Assembly (NCBI GenBank): GCA_025464325.1
Contig: JAODGH010000046.1
Location: 1 to 33,278, forward strand
Direction of reading: 5' to 3'
Length of the DNA stretch: 33,278 nucleotides
From: Methanosarcinales archaeon
GTDB taxonomy: Archaea; Halobacteriota; Syntropharchaeia; Alkanophagales; Methanospirareceae
Every line of letters begins with the position of its first letter. Position 1 is the first letter of the stretch. Made by a program: the position numbers and the translations under genes. This document shows, piece by piece, positions 15,475-24,033 of this stretch. The notes below the pieces were generated by a model. It worked only from the letters and a program-made list of their open reading frames with translations. It was not told the DNA's origin and ran no database searches.

Positions 15475-16689
15475 GAACCTGACTTCGACCGACCGTGCGT
15501 GCTTCTCCATACCTTCAGCCCGCGATAATTTCGTCACTGTATGCCTCATACGTGCCAGAGCCGATCTGTCAAGATGCTGTACCGTGATGCGATGCATGAA
15601 ATGAGCGACATCGAGCCCGGAATATACTCTCGCATAGCCCGCAGTGGGCAGTACGTGATTCGCGCCTGTGGCATAATCGCCCGCAGCTACGGGCGTGTAA
15701 CTGCCTATAAATACCGAACCCGCATTCTTTATGTGTTTCAACACCTTTAAGGGATCGTTCACCATTATTGCAAGGTGCTCGGGTGCATACCTGTTAGCGA
15801 ACTCGATACTCTCTTCTATACTGGACGTGAGAATAATCCAGTTTTGAGCTTCTGAGCCCTCCTCGTCGCTTATCGATCGATCTACCGCTTCGGCCAATCG
15901 TGGTGAATGAGTAACAAGAACTGATCGGGATTTGATACCGTGTTCCGCCTGCGCTGACATATCGGCGGTTATGAATTCCGGATCGGCACTGTCATCGGCA
16001 ATTATCAGTATCTCAGAAGGTCCTGCCGGGAAATCTATCTCTACGTATTCCCGTACAAGCATCTTCGCTACCGTTACGTATACGTTACCGGGACCCACAA
16101 TCTTATCCACCCGGGGTACTGTCTCGGTCCCAAAAGCAAGCGCAGCAATCGCTTGTGCTCCGCCCACCTTGTATATCCGTGTAGCTCCCGCGAGTTCTGC
16201 CGCATAGAGCATCCCGGGATCGAGGTTGCCATCTTTACGGGGCGGACTGCATACTATGATATCACGCACACCCGCTATCTTCGCAGGTATAACACACATC
16301 AGTACCGTGCTGAAGTAACCCGCGGGTACATAGGCTCCCACTATCTCAAGCGGTTGATACAGCTCGCCGATATAGAGTCCCTCTGCGAATTCCTCTATCC
16401 ATGAAGATCTCTTCTGCCTGTAATGGAAATTCCATATCGCATCAAATGCTGTCCTGATGCACAGTTTCATATCAGCGTCCACACTCGCTACCGCCGCTTC
16501 CTTCTCCGCTTCACTCACCTCTATATCGTCCAGGCTTACAGAATCGAACTTGCGGGTGTAGTCACGCAGAGCGGCATCACCTCGCTCCCTGACATCTGTG
16601 ATTATCTCCTTCACGGTGGGTATTACTGCGATCAGGTCCTGCTTACGGTCGAAGAACCCACTATCTATCTCGCTCAGCTTCGTTATCAT
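15469..16689 (-). CDS. hisD: Histidinol dehydrogenase
   Basis: Last two steps of histidine synthesis: NAD-dependent oxidation of L-histidinol to histidine through the aldehyde, zinc-dependent. 406 aa, slightly shorter than the bacterial enzyme (about 430). The NAD/substrate block reads VDKIVGPGNVYVTVAKMLV. Zinc ligands are expected in MSAQAEHGIKSRS (Q, H) and near the C-terminus in SGLDVAHFMHR. The catalytic Glu-His pair lies in FANRYAPEHLAIM. The ATG follows AAGGAG closely. No other his gene is beside it. It overlaps the convergent cca gene by 6 nt and has its own TATA box in the 159-bp gap to the divergent desulfurase gene. Confidence 0.95.
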   Translation of the reverse strand: MITKLSEIDSGFFDRKQDLIAVIPTVKEIITDVRERGDAALRDYTRKFDSVSLDDIEVSEAEKEAAVASVDADMKLCIRTAFDAIWNFHYRQKRSSWIEEFAEGLYIGELYQPLEIVGAYVPAGYFSTVLMCVIPAKIAGVRDIIVCSPPRKDGNLDPGMLYAAELAGATRIYKVGGAQAIAALAFGTETVPRVDKIVGPGNVYVTVAKMLVREYVEIDFPAGPSEILIIADDSADPEFITADMSAQAEHGIKSRSVLVTHSPRLAEAVDRSISDEEGSEAQNWIILTSSIEESIEFANRYAPEHLAIMVNDPLKVLKHIKNAGSVFIGSYTPVAAGDYATGANHVLPTAGYARVYSGLDVAHFMHRITVQHLDRSALARMRHTVTKLSRAEGMEKHARSVEVRFS

Positions 16690-16713
16690 AATAAGGAGAA
16701 AATGGTGATCTCT

Positions 16714-16727
16714 AATATTATATAGTT
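16714..16727 (-). promoter_or_regulatory. TATA box for hisD
   Basis: The minus strand reads AACTATATAATATT, centred about 32 bp ahead of the hisD ATG. This predicts a very short leader that still includes AAGGAG. Confidence 0.5.
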
Positions 16728-16800
16728 GCTACCTGCCGTGCGGCTCTTTATAAAATAAAAAACGGCGGTGGCTGTGTACCGCAGCACCCGCTCATGCCCG

Positions 16801-16810
16801 GTATTTATAA
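16801..16810 (+). promoter_or_regulatory. TATA box for the cysteine desulfurase gene
   Basis: GTATTTATAA lies about 46 bp upstream of the ATG; AAGGTGG follows in the leader. A second TATA-like stretch, CTTTATAAAA, occurs at 16746-16755. Confidence 0.4.
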
Positions 16811-16851
16811 CATATGAGGAATAAAGAGAAACAGGGTAAGGTGGATAAGTG

Positions 16852-18048
16852 ATGTTGGATACAGAGCGAATAAGGCGCGATTTCCCGATTCTGGACACGG
16901 GCATAATATATATGGACACAGCCGCAACGAGTTTGACGCCTGAACCGGTTCTTGAGGCTGTTATGGACTATTACCGGCGCTACAACGCGAATGTGGGGCG
17001 TGGCGTTCACAGATTGACTCGGATAGCGACCGAAGCATATGAAGACGCCCGTGATAAAGTGGCGAAATTCATTGGTGCTCGCACTCATGAGCTCGTTTTC
17101 ACAAAGAACACCACAGAAGGGATAAATACGATCGCATCCGGACTGCATCTGCAAAAAGGCGATAAGGTCGTTATCAGTTTACTCGAACATCATTCGAATC
17201 TATTGCCATGGCTGAGAGCGAAACATCGCGGGGTTGATATTCAGGTTGTAAAGCCCTCTACCGGGAACAGGTCAAGATGCGAGCTCACAGTCAGTGATTT
17301 TGAGGATGCGATAGATCCGGACACGAGAATAGTGGCAATCAGTCATGTCTCCAACGCGCTCGGTACCATTCTGCCGGTTCGTGAGATCTCAAAGCTCTGC
17401 CATGAGAATGATGCGCTATTGCTCGTAGATGCTGCACAATCGGTACCACACCTACCGGTAGATGTGAAGGAACTTGGCTGTGACTTCATGGCGTTCTCCG
17501 GGCATAAGATGCTCGCTCCCACGGGTATCGGTGGTCTATACATAAGAGAGCAGCTAATGCCCGAGATAGAACCATTGACTGTGGGTGGCGGTGCAGTAGA
17601 GACCGCTTCGTTCGTTGATTACAGGTTGAAAACTGCGAACGAAAGGTTCGAGAGTGGTACTCCCGACATATCTGGTGCGATCGGGCTTGGTGCCGCGGTG
17701 GATTACCTGAATGCGGTAGGGATGGGGAATATAAAGGTATACGAGGATGGGCTGACGAAACGGCTGATTGAAGGATTAAAGACTGTGCACGGTGTTGAAC
17801 TGTACGGTTATGACGACGATGATGCGAGGATAGGTACTGTTTCGTTCAATATTGCGGGTAAGAACCCGGATGATGTGGCTTTGATGCTGGATGATAAGGC
17901 GGGTATAATTGTCAGGTCGGGACATCACTGCTGCATACCGCTGATGCACTATCTTGGTATAGAAGGTACAGTCAGAGCTTCTCTTTATATTTATAACACC
18001 GGGAGCGAAGTGGATAAACTGCTGGAACTCGTAGAAACGGTGGCATGA
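16852..18048 (+). CDS. sufS: Cysteine desulfurase, SufS/CsdA (class II) type
   Basis: PLP enzyme that takes sulfur from cysteine as an enzyme persulfide for Fe-S clusters, thio-tRNA and other uses; homodimeric and cytosolic. In order: IYMDTAATSLTP near the start, VFTKNTTEGIN (~83), LEHHSN (~112-117), VDAAQSVPH (~193-201), PLP lysine in FSGHKM (~219), FESGTPDISG (~267) and catalytic cysteine in VRSGHHCCIP (~361). The adjacent double Cys and the HH before it are typical of this group. The frame could begin at GTG 16849, but ATG 16852 has AAGGTGG seven bases ahead and is preferred. It stands alone; no sufBC or scaffold gene is next to it. It could feed sulfur to the DUF39 homocysteine enzyme, but that is only inference. 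Confidence 0.92.
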   Translation: MLDTERIRRDFPILDTGIIYMDTAATSLTPEPVLEAVMDYYRRYNANVGRGVHRLTRIATEAYEDARDKVAKFIGARTHELVFTKNTTEGINTIASGLHLQKGDKVVISLLEHHSNLLPWLRAKHRGVDIQVVKPSTGNRSRCELTVSDFEDAIDPDTRIVAISHVSNALGTILPVREISKLCHENDALLLVDAAQSVPHLPVDVKELGCDFMAFSGHKMLAPTGIGGLYIREQLMPEIEPLTVGGGAVETASFVDYRLKTANERFESGTPDISGAIGLGAAVDYLNAVGMGNIKVYEDGLTKRLIEGLKTVHGVELYGYDDDDARIGTVSFNIAGKNPDDVALMLDDKAGIIVRSGHHCCIPLMHYLGIEGTVRASLYIYNTGSEVDKLLELVETVA

Positions 18049-18218
18049 TCGCTGGCTGAATTGGGTGTTAAATTCAATTTAGAAATCAATTTTAATTGTG
18101 GAGGAGATAATACACCCGTTATCTTACTCATGCGGGACTGTAAATGCTATATTATATAAAAGGAGTGCTAAAAGCAGGGGAATTGCAATTATGCATCGTA
18201 ACAATGCCGGGAATGAAA

Positions 18219-18230
18219 CTTTTTATATGG
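18219..18230 (+). promoter_or_regulatory. TATA box for tRNA-Tyr
   Basis: CTTTTTATATGG is centred about 38 bp upstream of the tRNA. The rest of 18049-18262 is AT-rich, with another TATA-like run (CTATATTATATAAAAGG, ~18148-18164) and no convincing gene. Confidence 0.5.
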
Positions 18231-18262
18231 ATACCTATAACTCTATTATGTCTAATGTCTAA

Positions 18263-18378
18263 CCCGCCTTAACTCAGTCTGGAAGAGTGCGCGGCTGTAG
18301 TGCGAATTTTGACCACCTCCCAAGGTTATACCGCGCGCGGAAACCGTGCTGTCCCCGGTTCAAATCCGGGAGGCGGGA
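18263..18378 (+). tRNA. tRNA-Tyr (GTA) with a 42-nt intron
   Basis: Acceptor stem CCCGCCT/AGGCGGG with discriminator A; D stem ACTC/GAGT; T arm CCCGG-TTCAAAT-CCGGG. The anticodon GTA is at 18297-18299. The intron (18301-18342) lies between positions 37 and 38. The splice sites form a bulge-helix-bulge: CTGT pairs with GCGG, 3-nt bulges AGT and AAA flank it, and GCG pairs with CGC on the intron side. After splicing the anticodon stem is CGCGG/CCGTG with one G:U pair. CCA is not encoded. Confidence 0.92.
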
Positions 18379-18414
18379 TTTATCTCTTATCCCCCCTATT
18401 TATTTGTATTGCCA

Positions 18415-18987
18415 ATGACACTGCATAAGCGGGGTATACGGGTACTTGGCATAGCGGAGAGTTTTGTTCGTGATTATGAGCTATCGATGCTCGCGGGTGT
18501 TGTTATGCGTTCGGACCTGATCATAGACGGTATCGCATTTCAGACGATAACAGTGGGAGGAACAGACGCAACCGAGGGCATACTGCATTTATTTGATTCA
18601 CTGCAGCGGCGTGATATAAACGTGATGATGCTCAATGGCTGCGTTATCAGCTGGTTCAACATAGTCGATCTGGAGGAGATCTATGCGACACTCGGTATAC
18701 CACTCATCTGCATAACGTATGAGAAATCCGCAGGTCTGGAAGAGCATTTAAGACATCATTTCTCGGATAGAGAGCTCGATCTGCGGTTAGAAGCGTATCA
18801 TCGATTGGGTGATCGCACCCCGATAAAATTGCGTAACGGGCATGAGATCCTGATACGGTCTCTTGGCATGGATAAGCGCGATGCAATGGGCATACTCAAC
18901 AGGTTCATCCAGCACGGTAAGATACCGGAGCCTTTGAGGGTGGCGAAGATGACGGCAAGAGCCGCACTGCGCTATTTCTCCAATTAG
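18415..18987 (+). CDS. DUF99 (UPF0215) family protein, endonuclease V-related
   Basis: A 190-aa protein of the archaeal DUF99 family, distantly related to endonuclease V (RNase H-like fold); some databases now name the family endonuclease dU, acting on deoxyuridine in DNA. Visible family features: [13 protein letters not shown] at the start, [20 protein letters not shown] (~40-59), [19 protein letters not shown] (~83-101) and the mid-protein CITYEK. A longer frame upstream would run into the tRNA-Tyr exon (to 18346), so I take the ATG at 18415, which begins [10 protein letters not shown] as homologues do. It lies 36 nt after the tRNA. Its stop overlaps that of convergent tfb by 4 nt. Activity is inferred from family naming only. 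Confidence 0.82.
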   Translation: MTLHKRGIRVLGIAESFVRDYELSMLAGVVMRSDLIIDGIAFQTITVGGTDATEGILHLFDSLQRRDINVMMLNGCVISWFNIVDLEEIYATLGIPLICITYEKSAGLEEHLRHHFSDRELDLRLEAYHRLGDRTPIKLRNGHEILIRSLGMDKRDAMGILNRFIQHGKIPEPLRVAKMTARAALRYFSN

Positions 18988-19922
18988 AGCAGAACTTCTA
19001 TATCCAGCTGCTCTGATAACTCCTTATATCTGTTCCTTATCGTTACCTCCGTGACACCCGTTACATCCGATACATCCTTCTGTGTCCGGTGCTCGCCATT
19101 CAATATAGCGGCGATATAAATTGCCGCGGCAGCTATGCCTATGGGACCGCGCCCGTTGGTCAGTTCCTTCTCCGAAGCTTTCTTTATTATCTCTATCGCC
19201 TTCGCTCTTATGTCCCCACTAAGTCCGAGCATAGAGCAGAACCTGGGTACGAAGTCGATCGGCGATGCGGGTGATATCTTTATGTCCAGTTCTCTCAGCA
19301 GGAACCGGTAAGCGCGTGATATCTCCTTCTGCCCCACCCGGGACACCTCCCGTATCTCCTCAAGCGTTCGCGGTACTCCATACTGCCTGCACGTTATGTA
19401 CAGAATAGCGGAGGTGATACCTTCAATACTGCGTCCGCGAATAAGATGCTTACTCATCGCTTTGCGATACAGCATGGATGCCGCTTCGCGGATATTCACA
19501 GGCAGTTTTAAAGCAGATGCCATTCGGTCTATCTCAGATAGCGCGAATATGAAACTCCTCTCGCTCGTATTCGCTATATGCGTCCGTTGTTGCCATTTCT
19601 TCAGTTTGTATTGCCCGCCACCCTGTGCTGTTGAGCCCCAGTTGGTGAGTGTACTCAGCCCTTTGTCATGGATACGGTACGTAAGAGGAGCACCAACCCT
19701 CGCCCGTCTGGACATCTGCTCGGAATCGAAGGCACGCCATTCGGGTCCCATATCTACGATATTCTCCGCAATCACCAGTCCACAATCGGCACAAAATATC
19801 TCCGCCTTATCATAATCACGAACCAGACACTTAGAACCACACTCGGGACATTCTTTAACTTCTACCTTATCCGGCTTCTTATCCCTTCCCCCTCCCTTCT
19901 TCTCCCGCTTCGGGGTTGCCAT
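18984..19922 (-). CDS. tfb: Transcription initiation factor TFB
   Basis: Recruits RNA polymerase to TATA-bound TBP and reads the BRE. The 312-aa length is normal. The zinc ribbon uses C25, C28, C44 and C47 (CPECGS and FCADCG). The B-reader/linker region follows ([20 protein letters not shown]). The first cyclin repeat covers about 120-205 ([33 protein letters not shown]) and the second about 215-305 ([41 protein letters not shown]). The N-terminus has a basic Gly/Lys-rich extension. AAGGTGAT precedes the ATG. A TATA-like stretch at about 19944-19956 is close enough for a near-leaderless transcript, but the gene also lies 39 nt after rnhB and may be co-transcribed. Confidence 0.96.
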   Translation of the reverse strand: MATPKREKKGGGRDKKPDKVEVKECPECGSKCLVRDYDKAEIFCADCGLVIAENIVDMGPEWRAFDSEQMSRRARVGAPLTYRIHDKGLSTLTNWGSTAQGGGQYKLKKWQQRTHIANTSERSFIFALSEIDRMASALKLPVNIREAASMLYRKAMSKHLIRGRSIEGITSAILYITCRQYGVPRTLEEIREVSRVGQKEISRAYRFLLRELDIKISPASPIDFVPRFCSMLGLSGDIRAKAIEIIKKASEKELTNGRGPIGIAAAAIYIAAILNGEHRTQKDVSDVTGVTEVTIRNRYKELSEQLDIEVLL

Positions 19923-19961
19923 ATCAATATCACCTTGAGCATATGTATATAAATATGATTT

Positions 19962-20576
19962 TCACCTCAGGTTCTCGATCGTTTTCCACGATCGCCGTAC
20001 ATATACGGGAATATGCCCTTTCGGACGCTCGTTCAACATGTGTTTCAGGAACTCGATCGTCTTTGAATCGGACGGGTAGCCGCTGCCTATATCCGCACCT
20101 ATTCTGGCAGAAAGTTCTCGAATCGACCGGTCTCGATACACTTTCGCCATTATGGATGCCGCACTGACCACTGGATAATTGACATCTGCTTTGAACTCTG
20201 AGATTATCTCTATATCGTCCCTGTCGCATCTTTTCATTATATTGGATGCGAATCGTTCCGGTTTGACATCTGCTGCATCGACGTAGACCTTATCCGGATT
20301 CAGTAGCTTGATGATGCGTGCGAATAGCTCAACGGTAATCTCATTCATGCTCTGCCGCTTCCTCCGTTCGTCTATCTCGTCTGCGGTTACTTCTATAACC
20401 TGAACGTCAGTGGCGCCCTCAATGATGGCTGCGAGCTCTTCACGCTTATTCGGACTTAGCCGTTTCGAATCTCTCACCCCTATCGAGTCCAGACCCTCAA
20501 AGTTCATCACACCGGCGACGAAGAGAGAGCCGATTACAGACCCTCTGCCCGCTTCATCTATCCCTATTATTCTCAT
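19962..20576 (-). CDS. rnhB: Ribonuclease HII
   Basis: Cleaves RNA in RNA-DNA hybrids and at single ribonucleotides in DNA. 204 aa. The opening GIDEAGRGSVIGSLFVAGV carries D6 and E7 of the active site. VYVDAADVKPERFA holds the third acidic residue (near 100), and ISEFKADVNYPVVSAASIMA, then KVYRDRSI, the fourth. The usual GPVIG after GRG is SVIG here. The gene ends GHIPVYVRRSWKTIE, as expected for archaeal RNase HII. Its ATG overlaps the trxB stop by 4 nt, so the two are coupled; tfb follows after 39 nt. Confidence 0.94.
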   Translation of the reverse strand: MRIIGIDEAGRGSVIGSLFVAGVMNFEGLDSIGVRDSKRLSPNKREELAAIIEGATDVQVIEVTADEIDERRKRQSMNEITVELFARIIKLLNPDKVYVDAADVKPERFASNIMKRCDRDDIEIISEFKADVNYPVVSAASIMAKVYRDRSIRELSARIGADIGSGYPSDSKTIEFLKHMLNERPKGHIPVYVRRSWKTIENLR

Positions 20577-21472
20577 ATGAGGTCATCATACGCAGATAAC
20601 GCAGCAACTGCACCTTCGGCACATGCAACAACCACCTGCCTCACACCTCCGGTAACATCACCTGCAGCATACACACGTTTTATATTTGTCCTCTGGCTTT
20701 TATCGGTGATTATGTACTTCTTTTCGTCGAGATTGACCCCGATCCCCGCTGCCAGTTCACTGTTTGGGTCTTCTCCAATAGCAACGAACAGCCCGTTAAC
20801 GGGTAGCTCATCCTCAATGCCCCTGGTATCAATAACAACACTTTTTAGCACCTTATCGCCTTTTAGCTCCTTCACAACCGAGTTCCAGCGGATGTTAACA
20901 CCCGCTTCGTCCAGTTTCTTATGCAGATAACGCTCCGCTCTGAGCGCATCACGTCTGTGAATCAGCGTGACCTGACAGCCGAGACTGCGCAGGTACAACG
21001 CAGTTCTGACAGCAGAATCGCCACCTCCGACCACCGCTACATTCCTGTTCCTGAAGAAGAAACCGTCACAGGTTGCACAGTATGATACACCCTTACCCAG
21101 GAACTCCAACTCGCCTTTTATACCCAAACGCCGGTGTCTGGTTCCCGTGCACATTACAATCGCTTTCGTGTGATAGGACTCCTTATCGGTGGTAACTTCA
21201 AAACCCTCTGCTTTCGCCTCTATCCTATCCACTCGCTCCAGTTCACGTATCTCAACGTATTTCGTCACGTGCTCCTTTATCTTCGATGCCAGCTCCATCC
21301 CGTTAACTCTGTCGAGTCCCGGGTAATTCTCAATCTCCGGAGCCTCGTTTGACAATCCACCGCATATACCCTTCTCAATTACCAGGGAATCCAGACCGCT
21401 TCTCACAGCATACATGCCTGCAGTCATGCCCGCAGGTCCCGCACCAACCACAATCAGTTCTTTTTCTATCAT
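20573..21472 (-). CDS. trxB: Thioredoxin reductase (NADPH/FAD type)
   Basis: Reduces thioredoxin-like proteins by way of FAD and a redox dithiol. The 299-aa length is typical of low-molecular-weight TrxR. FAD site VVGAGPAGMTAGMYA at residues 8-22; redox pair C132-A-T-C135 in YCATCDGFFF; nucleotide-binding fold VAVVGGGDSAVRTAL at about 145-159; second FAD motif VYAAGDVTGGVRQVV near 268-282. The pyridine-nucleotide loop contains HRRDALRA, which favours NADPH (HRRxxxR). It is first in a leftward trxB-rnhB pair, with its promoter overlapping the upstream region of divergent tRNA-Val. No thioredoxin gene is nearby. Confidence 0.92.
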   Translation of the reverse strand: MIEKELIVVGAGPAGMTAGMYAVRSGLDSLVIEKGICGGLSNEAPEIENYPGLDRVNGMELASKIKEHVTKYVEIRELERVDRIEAKAEGFEVTTDKESYHTKAIVMCTGTRHRRLGIKGELEFLGKGVSYCATCDGFFFRNRNVAVVGGGDSAVRTALYLRSLGCQVTLIHRRDALRAERYLHKKLDEAGVNIRWNSVVKELKGDKVLKSVVIDTRGIEDELPVNGLFVAIGEDPNSELAAGIGVNLDEKKYIITDKSQRTNIKRVYAAGDVTGGVRQVVVACAEGAVAALSAYDDLI

Positions 21473-21476
21473 GATG

Positions 21477-21487
21477 TTTATTTAATT
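21477..21487 (+). promoter_or_regulatory. TATA-like box for tRNA-Val(GAC)
   Basis: TTTATTTAATT is centred 30 bp ahead of the tRNA. On the other strand CTATAAGCTATAAT (about 21494-21507) is at the right distance for trxB, so both divergent promoters share this 39-bp gap. Confidence 0.4.
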
Positions 21488-21511
21488 AGTCACTGCATTA
21501 TAGCTTATAGA

Positions 21512-21585
21512 GGGCCCGTGGTCTAGGTGGTTATGACGTCGCCTTGACGAGGCGGAGGTCATGCGTTCGAATCGCATCGGGCCCA
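21512..21585 (+). tRNA. tRNA-Val (GAC)
   Basis: Acceptor GGGCCCG/CGGGCCC with discriminator A; anticodon arm TCGCC-TTGACGA-GGCGG with GAC at 21546-21548; T arm ATGCG-TTCGAAT-CGCAT. No intron and no encoded CCA. It differs at only five positions from tRNA-Val(TAC) at 24034-24107. Confidence 0.95.
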
Positions 21586-21616
21586 TTCATAGATCATAAA
21601 TGTAAATGGATTGAAC

Positions 21617-21922
21617 TCAATGGGACTGGAGTAACAGGTGCTCTGGTCGGACAAAGAGCTCTTTCTGCTTCTTACGACCTCGTACTCCATCCGATATTCG
21701 TACAATGAACGCTCTACCTCGTTCCCCCACCACCTCTCCGGTCATACCATGGAACCGCCGGTGTGGCATGCCTTTATGAACGCTGGGATCTATCCGAATA
21801 TGCACTTTATCACCCAGCTCAAACCTCTGGATCGCTCTACTTATGGGCGACAACCCCCGCTCTCGCTTATTCTTGCTCAACTTCTTCCTCGTCTTCTTCC
21901 TCATTCCATGCGAACGTGCCAT
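21617..21922 (-). CDS. rpl21e: Ribosomal protein L21e
   Basis: Archaeal/eukaryotic large-subunit protein of 101 aa. The N-terminus is very basic ([20 protein letters not shown]), followed by the SH3-like core ([20 protein letters not shown], then [18 protein letters not shown]), the classic L21e sequence. GAGGTG precedes the ATG, separated by an A-run. Its promoter shares an AT-rich 63-bp gap with divergent mpgS. The gene is often next to TFB- or tRNA-related genes in Archaea; here it is monocistronic. Confidence 0.96.
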   Translation of the reverse strand: MARSHGMRKKTRKKLSKNKRERGLSPISRAIQRFELGDKVHIRIDPSVHKGMPHRRFHGMTGEVVGERGRAFIVRISDGVRGRKKQKELFVRPEHLLLQSH

Positions 21923-21952
21923 TTTTTTTGCACCTCAAGAATTTGATTTCTT

Positions 21953-21965
21953 TTTTATAATATGA
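21953..21965. promoter_or_regulatory. Shared AT-rich TATA region of L21e and mpgS
   Basis: TTTTATAATATG on the + strand is about 28 bp upstream of the mpgS ATG, predicting a leaderless or nearly leaderless mRNA. The minus strand reads CATATTATAAAA, about 36 bp ahead of the L21e ATG. One element may serve both directions. Confidence 0.45.
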
Positions 21966-21985
21966 ATGTTATTCTATAACTTGAG

Positions 21986-23224
21986 ATGCTGATTGAATTG
22001 CCGAGGCATACCGAGATATTTGGTTCGGTAAAGATTCATGAATTGCAGCGGGTGTTAAAGCTGGATTCCGGAGGATTTGATAATCCTCGAGCTTGCGATA
22101 TCGCATTTGATGATATAAAGAAGGTTTTGAAACAGCTTGCTGTTATTGTGCCCATAAAGAACGAGAATATACATCTGCTGGAAGGCGTTCTGAGGGCTAT
22201 TCCGTTTGATTGTACCGTCATTGTGGTCTCAAATAGTAATCGCGGACCTCAGGACATATATAAGATGGAACGAGATGTGATAACCAATGTGCATAACCTT
22301 ACGCAGCAGGAAATGCTTGCGATACATCAGAAAGATCCCGAGCTGGGGTTTGCGTTCCATGATGTTGGGTATGACTATATCCTTAATCATGATAGACTGG
22401 TCAGGGATGGCAAAGCTGAGGGAATGATAATCGGCATGCTATTAGCGAAGGCACTGGGAAAGAAGTTCATTGGCTTCGCCGATGCCGACAATTACATACC
22501 TGGCTCGGTTCGGGAATATGTGATGGATTACGCGGCGGGATTCTGCATGTCCGAGTCACCATACACGATGGTACGGCTGCACTGGCGATATAAGCCGAAA
22601 GTGGTAGAGGATCGGCTGTATTTCAAGAAATGGGGCAGAGTGAGTGAGACGACGAACAAGTACCTCAATCTGCTATTATCAACCTCCACAGGCTTTGAGA
22701 CGCGAGTTGTTATAACTGGCAATGCCGGTGAGCATGCACTGACCGTGCAACTCGCGGATATAATGAGCTATTCTACGGGCTATTCCATCGAACCGTATCA
22801 CTTCATATACCTATTCGATGAGTTCGGTGTGAAAGCGGAGAAGATAGTATATCAGGATGCGATAAATGCCGGCATAGAGATTTTCCAGATAGAGACGTTG
22901 AATCCGCACATACACGAAGAGAAGGGCGAAGAGCATATCAAGAACATGCTACTTGGCTCTCTGAGTACGGTTTATAATAGTAAGCTCTGTAACAACTATG
23001 TGCGACATAAAGTGCTTGAAGAACTGGTTGATATACTGGACAGATGGGATAAACCACCCGAGACGTTTGTGATGCCTCCTATAGGCGATATCAATGTTGA
23101 TAAATTCTTCAAATTGATAAATGTGCATTCTGAGGCATTTTTATGGTTAAAGCCCGGTATGGTTGAGAGCAGGGTGGATGAAGAGGCGTATTTACAGCAT
23201 TTTAAGTCAGAAACAGTGAAATGA
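21986..23224 (+). CDS. mpgS: Mannosyl-3-phosphoglycerate synthase
   Basis: GT55-family glycosyltransferase: GDP-mannose + 3-phosphoglycerate to mannosyl-3-phosphoglycerate, first step to the compatible solute mannosylglycerate. 412 aa. The start PRHTEIFGSVKIHELQRVL and the nucleotide-sugar fold VIVPIKNENIHLLEGVLRAI are family hallmarks. The metal-binding DxD-type motif lies in FIGFADADNYIPGSVREY (about residue 162-179). ETRVVITGNAGEHALTVQLA and YSIEPYHFIYLFDEFG are further conserved blocks. No clear ribosome site precedes the ATG, in line with a leaderless transcript. Its stop overlaps the phosphatase start by 4 nt, so the two enzymes are made together. Confidence 0.94.
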   Translation: MLIELPRHTEIFGSVKIHELQRVLKLDSGGFDNPRACDIAFDDIKKVLKQLAVIVPIKNENIHLLEGVLRAIPFDCTVIVVSNSNRGPQDIYKMERDVITNVHNLTQQEMLAIHQKDPELGFAFHDVGYDYILNHDRLVRDGKAEGMIIGMLLAKALGKKFIGFADADNYIPGSVREYVMDYAAGFCMSESPYTMVRLHWRYKPKVVEDRLYFKKWGRVSETTNKYLNLLLSTSTGFETRVVITGNAGEHALTVQLADIMSYSTGYSIEPYHFIYLFDEFGVKAEKIVYQDAINAGIEIFQIETLNPHIHEEKGEEHIKNMLLGSLSTVYNSKLCNNYVRHKVLEELVDILDRWDKPPETFVMPPIGDINVDKFFKLINVHSEAFLWLKPGMVESRVDEEAYLQHFKSETVK

Positions 23225-24033
23225 AGATTGTTCTTTTCACGGATCTTGATGGTACTCTCCTCAGTCTCTCCGATTATTCTTACGATGTTGCACTTCCTGC
23301 ACTGGCAGAATTAAAGAAGCGGAAAGTGCCAGTTGTGTTCTGCACCGCGAAGACACTGGCAGAGAACGAGTACTATCGCGCCAAACTGGGTATCGAAGAT
23401 CCTTTTATTGTTGAGAATGGTGGTGCAATCTTTATTCCCCGTAACTACTTCTCTTTTGAGTTCCCCTACAGTAACGAACAGGGACATTATTATGTTATCG
23501 AATTTGGCGCAAGATACGATGAATTGCGAGCGGCGCTGGACGCTATACGGTCGGAAACGGGTTTTAAAATCACGGGATTCGGAGATATGACAGTGAAAGA
23601 GGTGGCAGAAGACGCGAATCTGAGCCTGGATCAGGCGAGACGGGCAAAGGAGAAGGTATATAATGAGAGTTTCATATTTGACGAGCCAGAGGATAAGGAA
23701 CCGATACTGTTCGATAAGGTGCAGGATAAAGGGTTCAATATCACACATGGTGGGCGGTACTACAACATACACGGAATAAATGCGGACAAAGGCAAAGCGG
23801 TCAAAAGACTCACGGAATTGTTCAGGCGGGAATATGGTGCTGTGATGACTATAGGAATAGGTGACAGCAAGAACGACATACCCATGCTGAAAGCGGTGGA
23901 TCAGCCAGCGATTGTTAAGAGACTGGACGGTACGTGGCTCGATATTTATCCTGAGCCTGAAAACCTTTATAAGGCGGAAGGGGTGGGTCCCGCGGGGTGG
24001 GTGGAGGTAGTGGAGAAGTTTATAATATCGTGA
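23221..24033 (+). CDS. mpgP: Mannosyl-3-phosphoglycerate phosphatase
   Basis: HAD-superfamily phosphatase that releases mannosylglycerate from the product of MpgS. 270 aa. The first HAD motif is FTDLDGTLL (nucleophile D8, acid/base D10), the second is in VFCTAKT (~40), and the last is GIGDSKNDIPML (~219-230). The large cap domain is in the middle, with FIVENGGAIFIP early in it, as in the MPGP/SPP-like Cof group. The ATGA overlap with mpgS couples translation. The TGA stop (24031-24033) is immediately followed by the 3' end of the oppositely oriented tRNA-Val(TAC), with no spacer. Confidence 0.93.
   Translation: MKIVLFTDLDGTLLSLSDYSYDVALPALAELKKRKVPVVFCTAKTLAENEYYRAKLGIEDPFIVENGGAIFIPRNYFSFEFPYSNEQGHYYVIEFGARYDELRAALDAIRSETGFKITGFGDMTVKEVAEDANLSLDQARRAKEKVYNESFIFDEPEDKEPILFDKVQDKGFNITHGGRYYNIHGINADKGKAVKRLTELFRREYGAVMTIGIGDSKNDIPMLKAVDQPAIVKRLDGTWLDIYPEPENLYKAEGVGPAGWVEVVEKFIIS

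Noticed and set aside
18191-18262. 23-codon ORF (MHRNNAGNETFYMDTYN) before tRNA-Tyr
   Set aside because: It covers the TATA box of the tRNA gene and has no ribosome site or homology; probably chance.
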